In this document: positions 25,530 through 34,389 of the stretch, piece after piece
Position numbering within the stretch: position 1 is the first letter of the stretch
Layout of the letters: each line of letters starts with the position of its first letter
DNA from: Parazoarcus communis SWub3 = DSM 12120
GTDB lineage: Bacteria > Pseudomonadota > Gammaproteobacteria > Burkholderiales > Rhodocyclaceae
NCBI RefSeq assembly: GCF_003226565.1
Contig: NZ_QKOE01000006.1
Span: 62,001 to 126,000 of the forward strand
Reading direction: 5' to 3'
Length of the DNA: 64,000 nucleotides
Notes under the pieces: generated by a model
The model's database searches: none
What the model was told of the DNA's origin: nothing
Seen by the model: the letters and a program-made list of their open reading frames with translations, nothing else
Made by a program: the position numbers and the translations under genes

Positions 25530-26864
25530 TCAGCGCATCTCGAACGCCTCCTGATGAAACCCCATCCGTCGTCGTCCCATATTCTTCAAACCCTGCTGCA
25601 AGGTCTGGGCCAATCCACGAGGACCACAGAACCACACCTCGCCCGCTTGCGCCGCTGACGCACACTGAAGCACGGTAGCTGCATCGAGTTTCTCACCCTG
25701 TAATGCGCCGTGCACATGCAGGCGGACTTTGGGCAGTGGCTCACACAACAGCCTCAGTTCGGTCACGAAAGGATCTCTCTCTCGATCCCTTGTGCAGTAA
25801 TGCAAGTCCGCCTCCGGCGTCTCGTCCGGATGACCCTGCAAGGCGTTCAGCCAGGCCAGGAAAGGTGTCACCCCGATGCCGCCTGCCACCCAGAATTGGC
25901 GCACCCGACGATTGATGCGACCAAGTTCGAAGCGCCCATACGGCCCCTCGATATCGACTTGTTGACCGGGTCGCAGCAGCACGGGAAGTTGCCGGGTATG
26001 GTCGCCAAGCGCCTTGATGCGGAACTCGATGGTCTGGTCGCCATGGTCTGCGCTGGCGATGGTGAAAGGATGTGCGCCCTCGGCCGGATCGAAGGTCACC
26101 AGTGCGAACTGCCCGGGCTGATGGCCCATCCAACCAGCCGGCACACGGCAGGAAACCGCGACGATATCGGGGGCCGGCTGCGCCACTGCCAGGATTTCGC
26201 CGCGCCCCCGTCGGGCCTGCCCGATCGTGCCGCGCAAGGCCCGCATTGCACCATGGACACCGGCCACGATCAGCCCAGCGAGCACCCAACCCACCGGCTG
26301 CGTCCAGTAGTCACGCGGCGCCAGAAGAACGGAATGAAACGCCAGCACCAGGTAGATCACCGGCATTGCCCGGTGCAGGAAACGCCAGGGGCGATACGGA
26401 AAGCGCCGCCACAGGGTAATCGCCAGCAGCGCCAGTAGAAGGTAGTAGCCCCACTCCCCCATGTCCTCGGCCAGACCCCGCATGCTACCAAGCAGGCCAG
26501 CAGCTTCTTCCTTCGGCACCCGACCGGCGCGACCGATGGTCGATTTGAGAATGTCGTCGGACATCTCGACCAGCCAGTGCAGGATCGCAAAACTGCCACC
26601 GAGGATGCCCGCCCACTTGTGGGCGCGATAGATGCGGTCCATGCCGCCGAACGCCCCCTCCAGCCAGAGCGGCCGGGTCGCCAGATACATCGCCAGCGAC
26701 ATCAGGCCGATCGACATCAGGCCACTCAGATACATCGCCTCCTGCCGCGCGATCCACAGCGGATGTGCCAGCGAGGCCGGCATCTGCTGCACACTCCAGC
26801 CCCAGGCCAGGGCCAGCACGCCAACGACCACGGCAAAGAAAGACATCCGGCGCAAGTAAGTCAT
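25530..26864 (-). CDS. ferric reductase/NADPH oxidase-like flavocytochrome b
   Basis: 444 residues. About six transmembrane helices fill residues 1-205, with four histidines suited to two b hemes: H82 and H96 in one helix, H164 and H177 in another. The soluble half (about 215-444) is an FNR module: HPFTIAS for FAD, GGIGVTPFLAWL for NAD(P)H phosphate, and FCGPRG near the C-terminus. It should move electrons from cytoplasmic NAD(P)H across the membrane to periplasmic heme or metal. It is followed upstream by the DHC and SHP genes, so cytochromes c are the probable acceptors. Confidence 0.9.
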   Translation of the reverse strand: MTYLRRMSFFAVVVGVLALAWGWSVQQMPASLAHPLWIARQEAMYLSGLMSIGLMSLAMYLATRPLWLEGAFGGMDRIYRAHKWAGILGGSFAILHWLVEMSDDILKSTIGRAGRVPKEEAAGLLGSMRGLAEDMGEWGYYLLLALLAITLWRRFPYRPWRFLHRAMPVIYLVLAFHSVLLAPRDYWTQPVGWVLAGLIVAGVHGAMRALRGTIGQARRGRGEILAVAQPAPDIVAVSCRVPAGWMGHQPGQFALVTFDPAEGAHPFTIASADHGDQTIEFRIKALGDHTRQLPVLLRPGQQVDIEGPYGRFELGRINRRVRQFWVAGGIGVTPFLAWLNALQGHPDETPEADLHYCTRDRERDPFVTELRLLCEPLPKVRLHVHGALQGEKLDAATVLQCASAAQAGEVWFCGPRGLAQTLQQGLKNMGRRRMGFHQEAFEMR

Positions 26865-26888
26865 GGTGCCAACTCCGTGAAAATATGT

Positions 26889-27380
26889 TCAATCCTCGTA
26901 GTAGCCAAGCTCGGCGTCAGCGTGGCAGGCGGTGCAGTTGGCCTTGCTGCGGACATCCTTGTGCCGCCATTCCCAATCCTGCACTTCGCGATGCTCGCGC
27001 ACCCATTTGGGCAAGGTCGTGATGCGCTGCGGCGCAGTGGCCGGATCAACGCCACGCAGCAACTTGCCGCCGTAGCGCTGACCGCCGGTATCACCGGCAT
27101 TGGCCACGAGGTAGGCGGTGATCTTGCGGGCGGCTTCGGGATCGACAGATGCGTCGTCACCAAAATGCTTGTCGAGCTCGCCCATCATGCGTTTCCATGA
27201 AGAAGCCGGCAGCATCGATGGGGGGAAAGCCAGGTGGCAGCTACCGCATTCTTCCTTGACCACCGAATCGGCGACCGGCGGATAGTAGTGACCGCCGCCG
27301 GCCTGGGCCCGGCTAAGGATCAGGGCCGAGAAGCCGAGGGCGAGCAAGCCGAGGACCACGGGTCGGGTCGGGAATTTCAT
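26889..27380 (-). CDS. diheme cytochrome c (DHC-type)
   Basis: 163 residues. A signal peptide (about 1-27, ending SRAQA) leads into a mature protein with two heme sites, CGSCH (about 46-50) and CTACH near residue 150. The N- and C-terminal placement of the two CXXCH motifs and segments like FPPSMLPASSWKRMM fit the DHC family, known as electron donor to SHP in Rhodobacter and Shewanella. It lies between the membrane flavocytochrome and SHP, each about 20-25 bases away. Confidence 0.92.
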   Translation of the reverse strand: MKFPTRPVVLGLLALGFSALILSRAQAGGGHYYPPVADSVVKEECGSCHLAFPPSMLPASSWKRMMGELDKHFGDDASVDPEAARKITAYLVANAGDTGGQRYGGKLLRGVDPATAPQRITTLPKWVREHREVQDWEWRHKDVRSKANCTACHADAELGYYED

Positions 27381-27401
27381 GTTCGTTTCCTCCGGTCAGT
27401 T

Positions 27402-27815
27402 TCAGCGACTGCCGACAAATGCCAGCCAGTCGCCCTTCTCGAGCGGGGTGCATTCGCGGCCGAGCACCTCGTTGCAGTTGCGCCTGAACCACTTCTCGAC
27501 CTTGGCCGGATCGGCATAACGCCCGGGAGAAACCGACAGCGCCACCGGGTCGATGTGCTTGCCGGTCAGCGTCTTGCCCGATGTTCGGGGATCGTTGCCG
27601 TGACAGGTGGTGCAGGCAGGCGTCTCCGGCTTTCCCAGGCCAAAGCGGGTGATATGCAACTGTTCACCGCGGGCTGCAGAAAAGCCGGCAAACGCCGGAT
27701 TGGCCGTTTTGGCTTCAGTGGCGTAGGCGGCCAGTTGTTGCTCGAGCGGGCCGGCACTGGTCAGCAGTGAGTACGACGAGAGCGCAATACAGGAAAGGGC
27801 GAGACGGAGTTTCAT
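27402..27815 (-). CDS. shp: SHP-type monoheme cytochrome c (DUF1924)
   Basis: 137 residues with a signal peptide (about 1-21) and a single CTTCH heme site (about residue 69). The RRNCNEVLGREC segment near the C-terminus supplies paired cysteines and an Asn; in SHP the second heme ligand is an Asn that leaves on reduction, letting O2 or NO bind. Assignment to DUF1924 follows these traits and its DHC neighbour. It is the first gene of the minus-strand unit and faces the PepSY/two-component operon. Confidence 0.88.
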   Translation of the reverse strand: MKLRLALSCIALSSYSLLTSAGPLEQQLAAYATEAKTANPAFAGFSAARGEQLHITRFGLGKPETPACTTCHGNDPRTSGKTLTGKHIDPVALSVSPGRYADPAKVEKWFRRNCNEVLGRECTPLEKGDWLAFVGSR

Positions 27816-27863
27816 GGCGGATGGTTTCCAGATCAGCGATGAAGCGAACTATGCCGCCGCACG

Positions 27864-27904
27864 CCTGAACAGAACCTGAAGCCCGGATTCATCTCCTGTT
27901 CAGG
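27864..27904. promoter_or_regulatory. candidate operator between SHP and the PepSY/two-component operon
   Basis: A perfect 9-bp inverted repeat, CCTGAACAG at 27864 and CTGTTCAGG at 27896, spans the divergent gap. CCTGAA also recurs at 27875, exactly 11 bases after the first copy, giving an OmpR-family direct repeat. The likely binder is the response regulator encoded at 28667. No clear -10/-35 could be fixed for either direction. Confidence 0.45.
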
Positions 27905-27976
27905 TCAACCGGCGTAAAACAGAAACCAGGGAGGGAACAAGCCTGTGACATCATTCAATTCATGAAGGAGTCCATC

Positions 27977-28327
27977 ATGTCCCGAAGAAAATTGCTGATC
28001 AGTCTCGTCGCCGCTGGCCTGCTCCTGGGCTCAGGCGGGACGTTTGCGGCCGACCCCGTCGGCGAACCGATCTTTGGCAGCCAGTTGATGACCGAGCAGG
28101 AGCGTATCGAGCACCGCAACGCCATGCGTGCCGCCCGCACCGAAGAGGAACGCGCCGCCGTACGCGCCAGACATCATGAACAGATGGTGCAACGCGCGCA
28201 GGAGCGGGGCGTCACCCTGCCGGCGACACCGCCCGAACAAAGGCCCTCTGCCGGCCCGCGTGGCGGTATGGGGCCAGGAACGAATGGCGGTGGCCAGGGC
28301 ATGGGTCCCGGCCGCGGTCGTCAATAG
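27977..28327 (+). CDS. small secreted protein with Gly-rich tail, unknown function
   Basis: 116 residues from ATG 27977; GAAGGAG sits 6 bases before it, which rules against the ATG at 27962. A signal peptide ends near GGTFAADP. The middle is a charged helical stretch (LMTEQERIEHRNAMRAAR with following RTEEERAAVRARHHEQM) seen in many small betaproteobacterial periplasmic proteins. The C-terminus is Gly/Met/Pro-rich (GPRGGMGPGTNGGG). Its helical pattern and position before PepSY suggest an accessory to sensing or metal handling, without proof. Confidence 0.7.
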   Translation: MSRRKLLISLVAAGLLLGSGGTFAADPVGEPIFGSQLMTEQERIEHRNAMRAARTEEERAAVRARHHEQMVQRAQERGVTLPATPPEQRPSAGPRGGMGPGTNGGGQGMGPGRGRQ

Positions 28328-28331
28328 ATCG

Positions 28332-28667
28332 ATGATGTTGTTGCGACTGCTCCGCGTGATCCTGCTGTCGGCCTGCATCGGCATTGCGCCGGTTCAGGCC
28401 GACAGCCGTCAGGATCACGAGATCGCCCGGCGGGCGTTGGAGGCCGGCGAGATCCTGTCGCTGCGCCAGGTGCTGGAGCGCATCGAACGCGAACATCACG
28501 GCCAGGTGCTTGAAGTCGAACTGGAGCAGGAAGACCAGCGCTGGATCTACGAAGTGAAGATGCTGCGCCGCGATGGCGGCATCAACAAACTGATCATCGA
28601 CGCGCGCGACGGCCGGGTGCTGGAAATCAAGGGGCGGCATGGCAGGCAGCTTGGGAGGGACAATTGA
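28332..28667 (+). CDS. periplasmic PepSY-domain protein
   Basis: 111 residues from ATG 28332; ATG 28335 is equivalent. A signal peptide (PVQADS near residue 23) precedes one PepSY domain with the LSLRQVLERIEREHHGQVLEVELE core and DARDGRVLEIKG end. PepSY domains are small periplasmic folds often found near two-component genes. It overlaps the regulator start by one base (TGATG), so it is co-translated with the two-component system. Confidence 0.85.
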   Translation: MMLLRLLRVILLSACIGIAPVQADSRQDHEIARRALEAGEILSLRQVLERIEREHHGQVLEVELEQEDQRWIYEVKMLRRDGGINKLIIDARDGRVLEIKGRHGRQLGRDN

Positions 28668-29329
28668 TGCGTATCCTGCTGGTCGAGGACGAGCCAACGC
28701 TGAATCTCCAGATCACCCGCAAGCTGAAGTCCGAAGGCTATATCGTCGACATCGCGGTCAACGGCATCGACGCCCTGCATCTGGGGATGGAAAATGATTT
28801 TGATGCGGTGATCCTCGACCTTGGACTCCCGCAACTCGACGGGCTTTCGGTTCTGGGCCGCTGGCGGGCGAGCAGGCGCAACATGCCGGTACTGATCCTG
28901 ACCGCGCGCGGCGACTGGCATGAGCGGGTAGCCGGTATCGACGCCGGTGCCGACGATTACCTGGTCAAACCTTTCCACATGGAAGAACTGCTGGCCAGGT
29001 TGCGCGCGCTCATCCGGCGCAGCGCCGGTCAGGCTTCCAATGAACTGGTTTGCGGCGCCTTGCGCCTGGATATCCGGCGGGCAGAAGCGGCTATCGATGG
29101 CCAGAGCCTGTCGCTGACCAGCCACGAATTCAAGGTGCTGGCCTACCTCATGCAGCGACGCGGCGAGGTGGTCTCGCGCAGCGAACTGTCCGAGCACATC
29201 TACCCACACGATAGTGACCGCGACTCCAACACCATCGAAGTCTTCGTTGGCCGGCTACGCAAGAAACTGCCAGCCGGGATGATCGAAACGGTGCGCGGAT
29301 TCGGTTATCGCCTGGGTCAGCCCTCATGA
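28667..29329 (+). CDS. OmpR/PhoP-family response regulator
   Basis: 220 residues from ATG 28667. The receiver has E7-D8, phospho-acceptor Asp51 (AVILDLGLPQLDG), LTAR and KPF. The winged helix spans about 125-218 (LTSHEFKVLAYLMQRRGEVVSRSEL, VRGFGYRLG). Sequence style (DxGLPxxDG, YPHDSDRDSNTIEVFVGRLR) is that of PhoP/QseB regulators. It is coupled to PepSY before and overlaps the sensor gene by 4 bases. It probably controls its own operon and the divergent SHP genes. Confidence 0.92.
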   Translation: MRILLVEDEPTLNLQITRKLKSEGYIVDIAVNGIDALHLGMENDFDAVILDLGLPQLDGLSVLGRWRASRRNMPVLILTARGDWHERVAGIDAGADDYLVKPFHMEELLARLRALIRRSAGQASNELVCGALRLDIRRAEAAIDGQSLSLTSHEFKVLAYLMQRRGEVVSRSELSEHIYPHDSDRDSNTIEVFVGRLRKKLPAGMIETVRGFGYRLGQPS

Positions 29330-30693
29330 AGGCAGGCAGCACATCGCTGCGTTTGCGCCTGCTGGCTGGCACGCTGATCTGGGTGGCGGCCACCGTCGGC
29401 ATTGCCGGCTGGATGTTGCAAAGCATGTTCGAACAACACCTGTCACATCAGTTCGACAACGAGTTGAGCATGCATCTTGCCCAACTGGCCGCCAACCTCG
29501 AAACCGATACCGGCGGCAATCCCGTACTTGCCCGACCACTCAGCGACCCCCGCCTTGAGCGCCCCTACTCGGGCCTCTACTGGCAAGTCGAGCGCATGAC
29601 TTCCGACAGCCGTGGCGTGATCATCCTGCGTTCCCGTTCTCTATGGGATGCCCAACTAAAAGTACCCGGCGACAGGCTGGCCGATGGCGAGCGCCACACC
29701 CATCGCGTCACCGGCCCGGACGGGGAAGCATTGCGCATGCTCGAACAGGCCATGCGGCCAGCAGAACATCCGGAGCAGGCCTGGCGTCTGATCGTCGCGG
29801 TGGATGAACGCCTGCTTTCCGAGCCCGTGGATCGCTTCCGCACCTTGCTGATCGGCACACTGACCCTGCTTGCAACCGGCCTGATGAGCGCGGCCGGATT
29901 CCAGGTTGTGGCCGGCCTGCGTCCGCTCAAGCGCCTGCGCAACGAGTTATCGCGACTGCGCGACGGCCGGCGGGCGACGCTGGGCCAGGATCACCCAAGT
30001 GAAATCCAGCCGGTGGTCGACGAATTGAATGCCGTCCTGACTCGCAAGGCGGATTTCGTTGCCCGTGCCCGTCACCAGGCCGGCAACCTTGCCCATGCGG
30101 TCAAGACTCCGCTGGCGGTCATGGCCAACGCAGCCGCCGAAGAGCAAGGCCCGTTCGCCGAACTGGTGCGTACCCAGGTCGTCAGCGCCCGCCAGCAGAT
30201 AGACCGTCACCTGGCGCTGGCCCGAGTCGCCGCCGCTGCCCAGGATAAGGGGCTACGCTGTCAGGTTGCCCCGGTGGTCGAAGGGCTGATCCGCGTCATG
30301 CAACGTATCCACCCCGAACGTCGCTTCGGTTTTGCACCCAGCGACGAAGACCGTGAACTGCTTTTCCGGGGGGAAGCCCAGGATCTTCAGGAAATGCTCG
30401 GCAATCTGCTCGACAATGCCGGTAAATGGGCCAGAGCCGAAATACGTGTCGCGATTTGCGCAGACGCGGAGCATGTGTTCCTGGACATCGCCGACGACGG
30501 CCCCGGCATTCCGGCCGGTCAGCGCGACCTTCTGCTGCAGCGAGGTCAGCGCGGCGACGAGAGAATCACCGGCTCCGGCCTCGGACTCGCCATTGTTGAC
30601 GAACTCGCCGGGCTGTACCAAGGCCGCCTCGAACTCCAAAGTGCACCAAGCGGTGGGCTGCACGTCCGCCTGACCTTACCCAGACAACACTGA
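29326..30693 (+). CDS. PhoQ-like sensor histidine kinase
   Basis: 455 residues. Two membrane helices (about 12-31 and 174-195) enclose a ~140-residue periplasmic domain (YWQVER, SRSLWD, and VAVDERLL near its end). The H-box reads LAHAVKTPLAV with H257, the PhoQ-style LxHxLKTPLAV rather than the common SHELRTPL. The catalytic core has LLDNAGKWA, DDGPGIP and GSGLGLAIVDEL. It forms the cognate pair with the preceding regulator. No acidic patch as in PhoQ is obvious. Confidence 0.92.
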   Translation: MKAGSTSLRLRLLAGTLIWVAATVGIAGWMLQSMFEQHLSHQFDNELSMHLAQLAANLETDTGGNPVLARPLSDPRLERPYSGLYWQVERMTSDSRGVIILRSRSLWDAQLKVPGDRLADGERHTHRVTGPDGEALRMLEQAMRPAEHPEQAWRLIVAVDERLLSEPVDRFRTLLIGTLTLLATGLMSAAGFQVVAGLRPLKRLRNELSRLRDGRRATLGQDHPSEIQPVVDELNAVLTRKADFVARARHQAGNLAHAVKTPLAVMANAAAEEQGPFAELVRTQVVSARQQIDRHLALARVAAAAQDKGLRCQVAPVVEGLIRVMQRIHPERRFGFAPSDEDRELLFRGEAQDLQEMLGNLLDNAGKWARAEIRVAICADAEHVFLDIADDGPGIPAGQRDLLLQRGQRGDERITGSGLGLAIVDELAGLYQGRLELQSAPSGGLHVRLTLPRQH

Positions 30694-31047
30694 TCTGTTT
30701 GGCCCCATGGGCAGAGACGAAGTGATGCTTCTCCAGCGCTGGGACAATAGGATGGGGGGTGTGGAGCACTGCCGCCCCAGCACATTCAGGCCAGCAGCCG
30801 TGCGACGGTCGTCACAGTTGATGAACAGATCATCGGCGATGAGGGTGGCGCCGGAGCCTGTACGGAATTTGCAGATAGGAACCGACCCGGCCGCCACTGG
30901 CCGGACCGAGACATCCAGCGCCGAGCCCACACAACGTGGGGCCTGCATAGAAATCTATTACCGTATCCGTGATCGCTCACCCCGGACAATCAGAACTTCA
31001 ACCGGATCCAGCAGTCTTCTCCACTCCGCCACGACACACGTTCAGCC
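30694..31047. other. 354-bp gap with no supported gene
   Basis: Frames on both strands stay open (for example a 90-codon minus-strand frame starting at 30948) but none shows a ribosome binding site or a recognisable family. A short GCCCAC/GTGGGGC hairpin occurs near 30926 without a T-run. It must hold the promoter of the ABC transporter genes. It may be remnant DNA. Confidence 0.5.
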
Positions 31048-31746
31048 ATGATCCGTTTGAATCAACTCAGCATGCACTACATGCTGGGTGAGAGCCGTAT
31101 TGATATCCTGCACGAGGTCAACCTGGAGATCACGGCCGGCGAACGGGTGGCGATTGCCGGCCCATCCGGGACCGGCAAGACCTCGCTGCTGTTACTGCTG
31201 GCGGGGCTCGAACGGCCGGCCGCGGGTTCCGTACGCTTCGACGATCGATCACTTGGCGAACTCGATCGCGACCAGCTTGCAGATCTGCGCCGTGACTGCA
31301 TGGGTATTGTCTTCCAGTCGTTCCACCTGGTGCCCAGCCTGACCGCACTCGACAATGCCGCACTTCCGCTGGAGATCGCCGGATGCCGTGATGCGCGTGC
31401 GCGGGCACGGGTGCTGCTCGACAAGGTGGGACTCGGCGCCCGGCTGGATCATTATCCAGGGCAGTTGTCCGGCGGTGAGCAACAACGCGTGGCGATTGCC
31501 CGCGCACTGGTGCACGAGCCCAAGCTGGTGCTGGCCGATGAGCCCACGGGCAACCTGGACGATCGCACCGGTGCAGCCATTGGCGAACTGCTTCTGGACC
31601 TGAACGCCCAGACCGGTACCACGCTCATTCTGGTGACGCACGACATGGCTTTTGCTCGACGTTGTGACCGGGTCTTGCGCCTTTCCGGTGGAGCGCTCAC
31701 CGAAATGCAGTTTGAATCGGACGATACGCATGCGCAGCCTGCTTAG
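31048..31746 (+). CDS. ABC transporter ATP-binding protein, LolD/YbbA-like
   Basis: 232 residues: Walker A GPSGTGKT (about 38-45), Q-loop VFQSFHLVP, signature LSGGEQQRVAIARAL, Walker B LVLADEPTGNLD and switch His in LVTHD. These match the MacB/LolD/YbbA branch, which powers FtsX-fold permeases in lipoprotein, lipid or hydrophobic compound handling. It overlaps the permease gene by 17 bases, which also identifies its partner. Confidence 0.93.
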   Translation: MIRLNQLSMHYMLGESRIDILHEVNLEITAGERVAIAGPSGTGKTSLLLLLAGLERPAAGSVRFDDRSLGELDRDQLADLRRDCMGIVFQSFHLVPSLTALDNAALPLEIAGCRDARARARVLLDKVGLGARLDHYPGQLSGGEQQRVAIARALVHEPKLVLADEPTGNLDDRTGAAIGELLLDLNAQTGTTLILVTHDMAFARRCDRVLRLSGGALTEMQFESDDTHAQPA

Positions 31747-34243
31747 GCTTGCCTGGCGGGATCTGCGTGGCAGCGGACGAACACTCTGGGTGTTCTGCGT
31801 CTGTCTGATGCTGGGGGTAGCCCTGATTGCGGCAAGCGGTGGCCTGTACCGCCAGGTCAGCGCCAGCCTGCTGGCCGATACACGTACGCTGTTCGGAGGC
31901 GACCTGGAAGTTCGCACGCGGGCACCACTGACCGATGAGGTGCAAGCCTGGATCGCGGCCAACGGCACGGTCTCGAGACTGATCGAGTTTCGCACGATGT
32001 TGATGACCGCCGCTGGTGACACCCATCTGGTCGAGCTCCAGAGCGTCGACGAGCGCTATCCACTCTACGGTACGCTGACGCTCGATCCTCCGCAGCCGCT
32101 CGCCCAGGCCACCTCGGTCCTCAATGGTCGGCACGGTATCGTGCTGGATCCGGTGTTGTCCGAGCGCCTGAGCCTGACGGTCGGTGACCGGATCACACTG
32201 GGCGAGATCGAACTCGACGTGCGCGCCCTCACCGTGCGCCAGCCAGACCGTAGTCTGCGTGCCGACTGGAGTGGGCCGCCGGTGCTCATTTCTGCCGCGG
32301 CGCTGAGCGAGACCGCCCTGCTGCAACCGGGTAGCCGGCCGGTGTATCGATATCGTGTGCGCACCGACCTCGAACCTCAGGCATGGCGTGAGGCGTTCAT
32401 GGCAGCGTATCCAGACCACGAGGCCGAACTGCGTACCTTCATTGAGCGCAATGCGCGACTGGGTGAGGTTTTGGGGCAGATTGGCTCGGGTGTGCTGCTG
32501 ATCGGCTTCAGCGCGCTCTTCATTGGTGGCATGGGCGTGTTCAACAGTGTTCAGGCCTATCTGCAAGGCAAACTCGGTACGCTGGCCACCCTGCGTGCCA
32601 TCGGACTGCGCGATGGCCGGCTCGCAAGCGTCTATCTACTGCAGATCTTGATCCTGGCGGGCGCTTCGTCGCTGGCAGGCGCCGTACTGGGCGGCGGATT
32701 TGCGCTGGTCGGGACCGCATTGGTCAGTGACCGGCTGCCCGTCGCCTCCGACGGGGCACTGCTGGTCGCGCCACTCGCGCTGGCTTGGGTCTGTGGCGTC
32801 GCCATCGCGCTGCTGTTTGCCCTGCCCGCACTCGGGCGCGCGCTGACGGTCAATCCGGCCACGCTGTTCCGGGGCGCGATGGGTGCGGCGACCCATGTGC
32901 CCGCCAAGGCCCGCTGGGTGACCTTCTTCTGTGCGCTCATCGTCGCGGCCCTGTTGCTGGCAGTGATGCCGGACCGGGTCTTCGGGCTGGCTTTCATCCT
33001 GGCGCTGCTACTGGTCATGGGCAGCCTGGAAGTGCTGGTACGCACCTTACGCACAATCGCCCGCCGTGTCGCCGAACACCCCCGCATCGCCGGCCAGTTT
33101 GCGTTGCGTATCGCCTTGTCGGGCCTCTATCGCCCCGACTCCGCACTGCGCCCCACCCTGCTGTCGCTCGGTTCAGCGCTCACCTTGCTGGTTGCCTCGA
33201 CCCTGGTCGTCCACACACTGCTGCTGACCATTGAGGAAACCGTACCCCAGCGTGCCCCGGCACTGGTTTTTTACGACATCGGCGCCACACAGAAAGCAGA
33301 CTTCGAGGCGGTGGTCGGGGGGGCACCCAGTCTCACCCAGCTGGATCTCGCGCCGCTGGTGCTCGGCAGGCTCGTCGAAGTCGGCAACGAATCGCTTCGT
33401 GACAGTGCCGATCTCGAGCGCCAGATCGAAGCGCGTGACGAGCACAAGATGAGCACCCTGCAGAACAACTTTGACCAGGTCGTCGTGACGCGTGGCACGT
33501 GGTGGCCAGCAGACTATCAGGGACCTGCGCGGGTCGCGATGGAGGATCGTGAGGCAGACCAGTTGGGGCTGCAGATTGGAGATACGCTGACGTTCGAAAT
33601 ACTGGGCCACAGCGTCACCGCCGAATTGGCAGCAATCTATGCACAGAAACGCCTCCAGTCCCGTCTGTGGCTTGAGGCGATTTTCTCGGACGGCGTGCTC
33701 GACCCCTTCATCAGTCGCTACGTCGGCATGGCCTATATGGATGGCTCCGACGCCGCCACCACACAAAACCGGATTGCCGCCGTCCAGCCCAACGTGGTGA
33801 CCGTGCGAACCTCCACAATTCTTGACGAGGCACGGGCCATCCTGACCCGTGCGGCAGCCGCACTGACGGCAGTAGGCGCCATCACGCTGCTGGCCAGTCT
33901 GTTGGTGCTGGTCAGCGTCATTGCAGCGAGTCGGGTACGGCAAATCTATCTGGCCACCGTCCTGCATACGCTAGGGGCGCGCGTTGCTGCAATCCAACGC
34001 GCCTTGTATATCGAGCACCTGCTTCTGGCAGGGGTCACAGCCGTGTTCGCAGCCACTATCGGCAGTGCCCTGGCAAGCCTGCTGCTGCAGTACCGCCTCG
34101 AGCTGGATCTTGGTCACGCCTGGTGGAGTGGCGGCCTGGTGGCGATCATGGTGAGTACTACTGCCCTGAGCCTCGGGGCCCGGCATCTGATCCGCCAGTT
34201 GCGCGTGTCTCCGGCACAACTGCTAAGGGGCTTCGACACCTGA
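31730..34243 (+). CDS. FtsX-type ABC permease, YbbP-like
   Basis: 837 residues from ATG 31730. A helix near residues 18-38 is followed by a large periplasmic region, then helices around 255-285, 300-360, 395-435 and 475-500. A second periplasmic region lies around 520-690, and three helices end the protein (700-830). That duplicated FtsX arrangement is the YbbP architecture. YbbAP-type transporters have been linked to export of hydrophobic compounds or lipids. With the ATPase just upstream it forms a two-gene unit. Confidence 0.9.
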   Translation: MRSLLRLAWRDLRGSGRTLWVFCVCLMLGVALIAASGGLYRQVSASLLADTRTLFGGDLEVRTRAPLTDEVQAWIAANGTVSRLIEFRTMLMTAAGDTHLVELQSVDERYPLYGTLTLDPPQPLAQATSVLNGRHGIVLDPVLSERLSLTVGDRITLGEIELDVRALTVRQPDRSLRADWSGPPVLISAAALSETALLQPGSRPVYRYRVRTDLEPQAWREAFMAAYPDHEAELRTFIERNARLGEVLGQIGSGVLLIGFSALFIGGMGVFNSVQAYLQGKLGTLATLRAIGLRDGRLASVYLLQILILAGASSLAGAVLGGGFALVGTALVSDRLPVASDGALLVAPLALAWVCGVAIALLFALPALGRALTVNPATLFRGAMGAATHVPAKARWVTFFCALIVAALLLAVMPDRVFGLAFILALLLVMGSLEVLVRTLRTIARRVAEHPRIAGQFALRIALSGLYRPDSALRPTLLSLGSALTLLVASTLVVHTLLLTIEETVPQRAPALVFYDIGATQKADFEAVVGGAPSLTQLDLAPLVLGRLVEVGNESLRDSADLERQIEARDEHKMSTLQNNFDQVVVTRGTWWPADYQGPARVAMEDREADQLGLQIGDTLTFEILGHSVTAELAAIYAQKRLQSRLWLEAIFSDGVLDPFISRYVGMAYMDGSDAATTQNRIAAVQPNVVTVRTSTILDEARAILTRAAAALTAVGAITLLASLLVLVSVIAASRVRQIYLATVLHTLGARVAAIQRALYIEHLLLAGVTAVFAATIGSALASLLLQYRLELDLGHAWWSGGLVAIMVSTTALSLGARHLIRQLRVSPAQLLRGFDT

Positions 34244-34389
34244 CGGGGGAACCTGCCGACGCATCAAACACCGACTCAAGGCCTGATCACCAAGACTGGC
34301 GGGCCTTTACTGGACCACTGGCCGACGGCATTGCCAAACCATGCGGAGCACCTCAGAAGCACCAAGATACTACTTGGTGCCTGCAGCGT

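Noticed and set aside
30676-30948. 90-codon minus-strand frame (LIADDLFINCDDRR) in the gap after the PhoQ-like kinase
   Set aside because: Looks slightly protein-like, but no start signal or match known to me; left as gap.
31249-32566. Two long minus-strand frames over the ABC transporter genes
   Set aside because: Antisense of Walker/signature-bearing genes; no motifs of their own.
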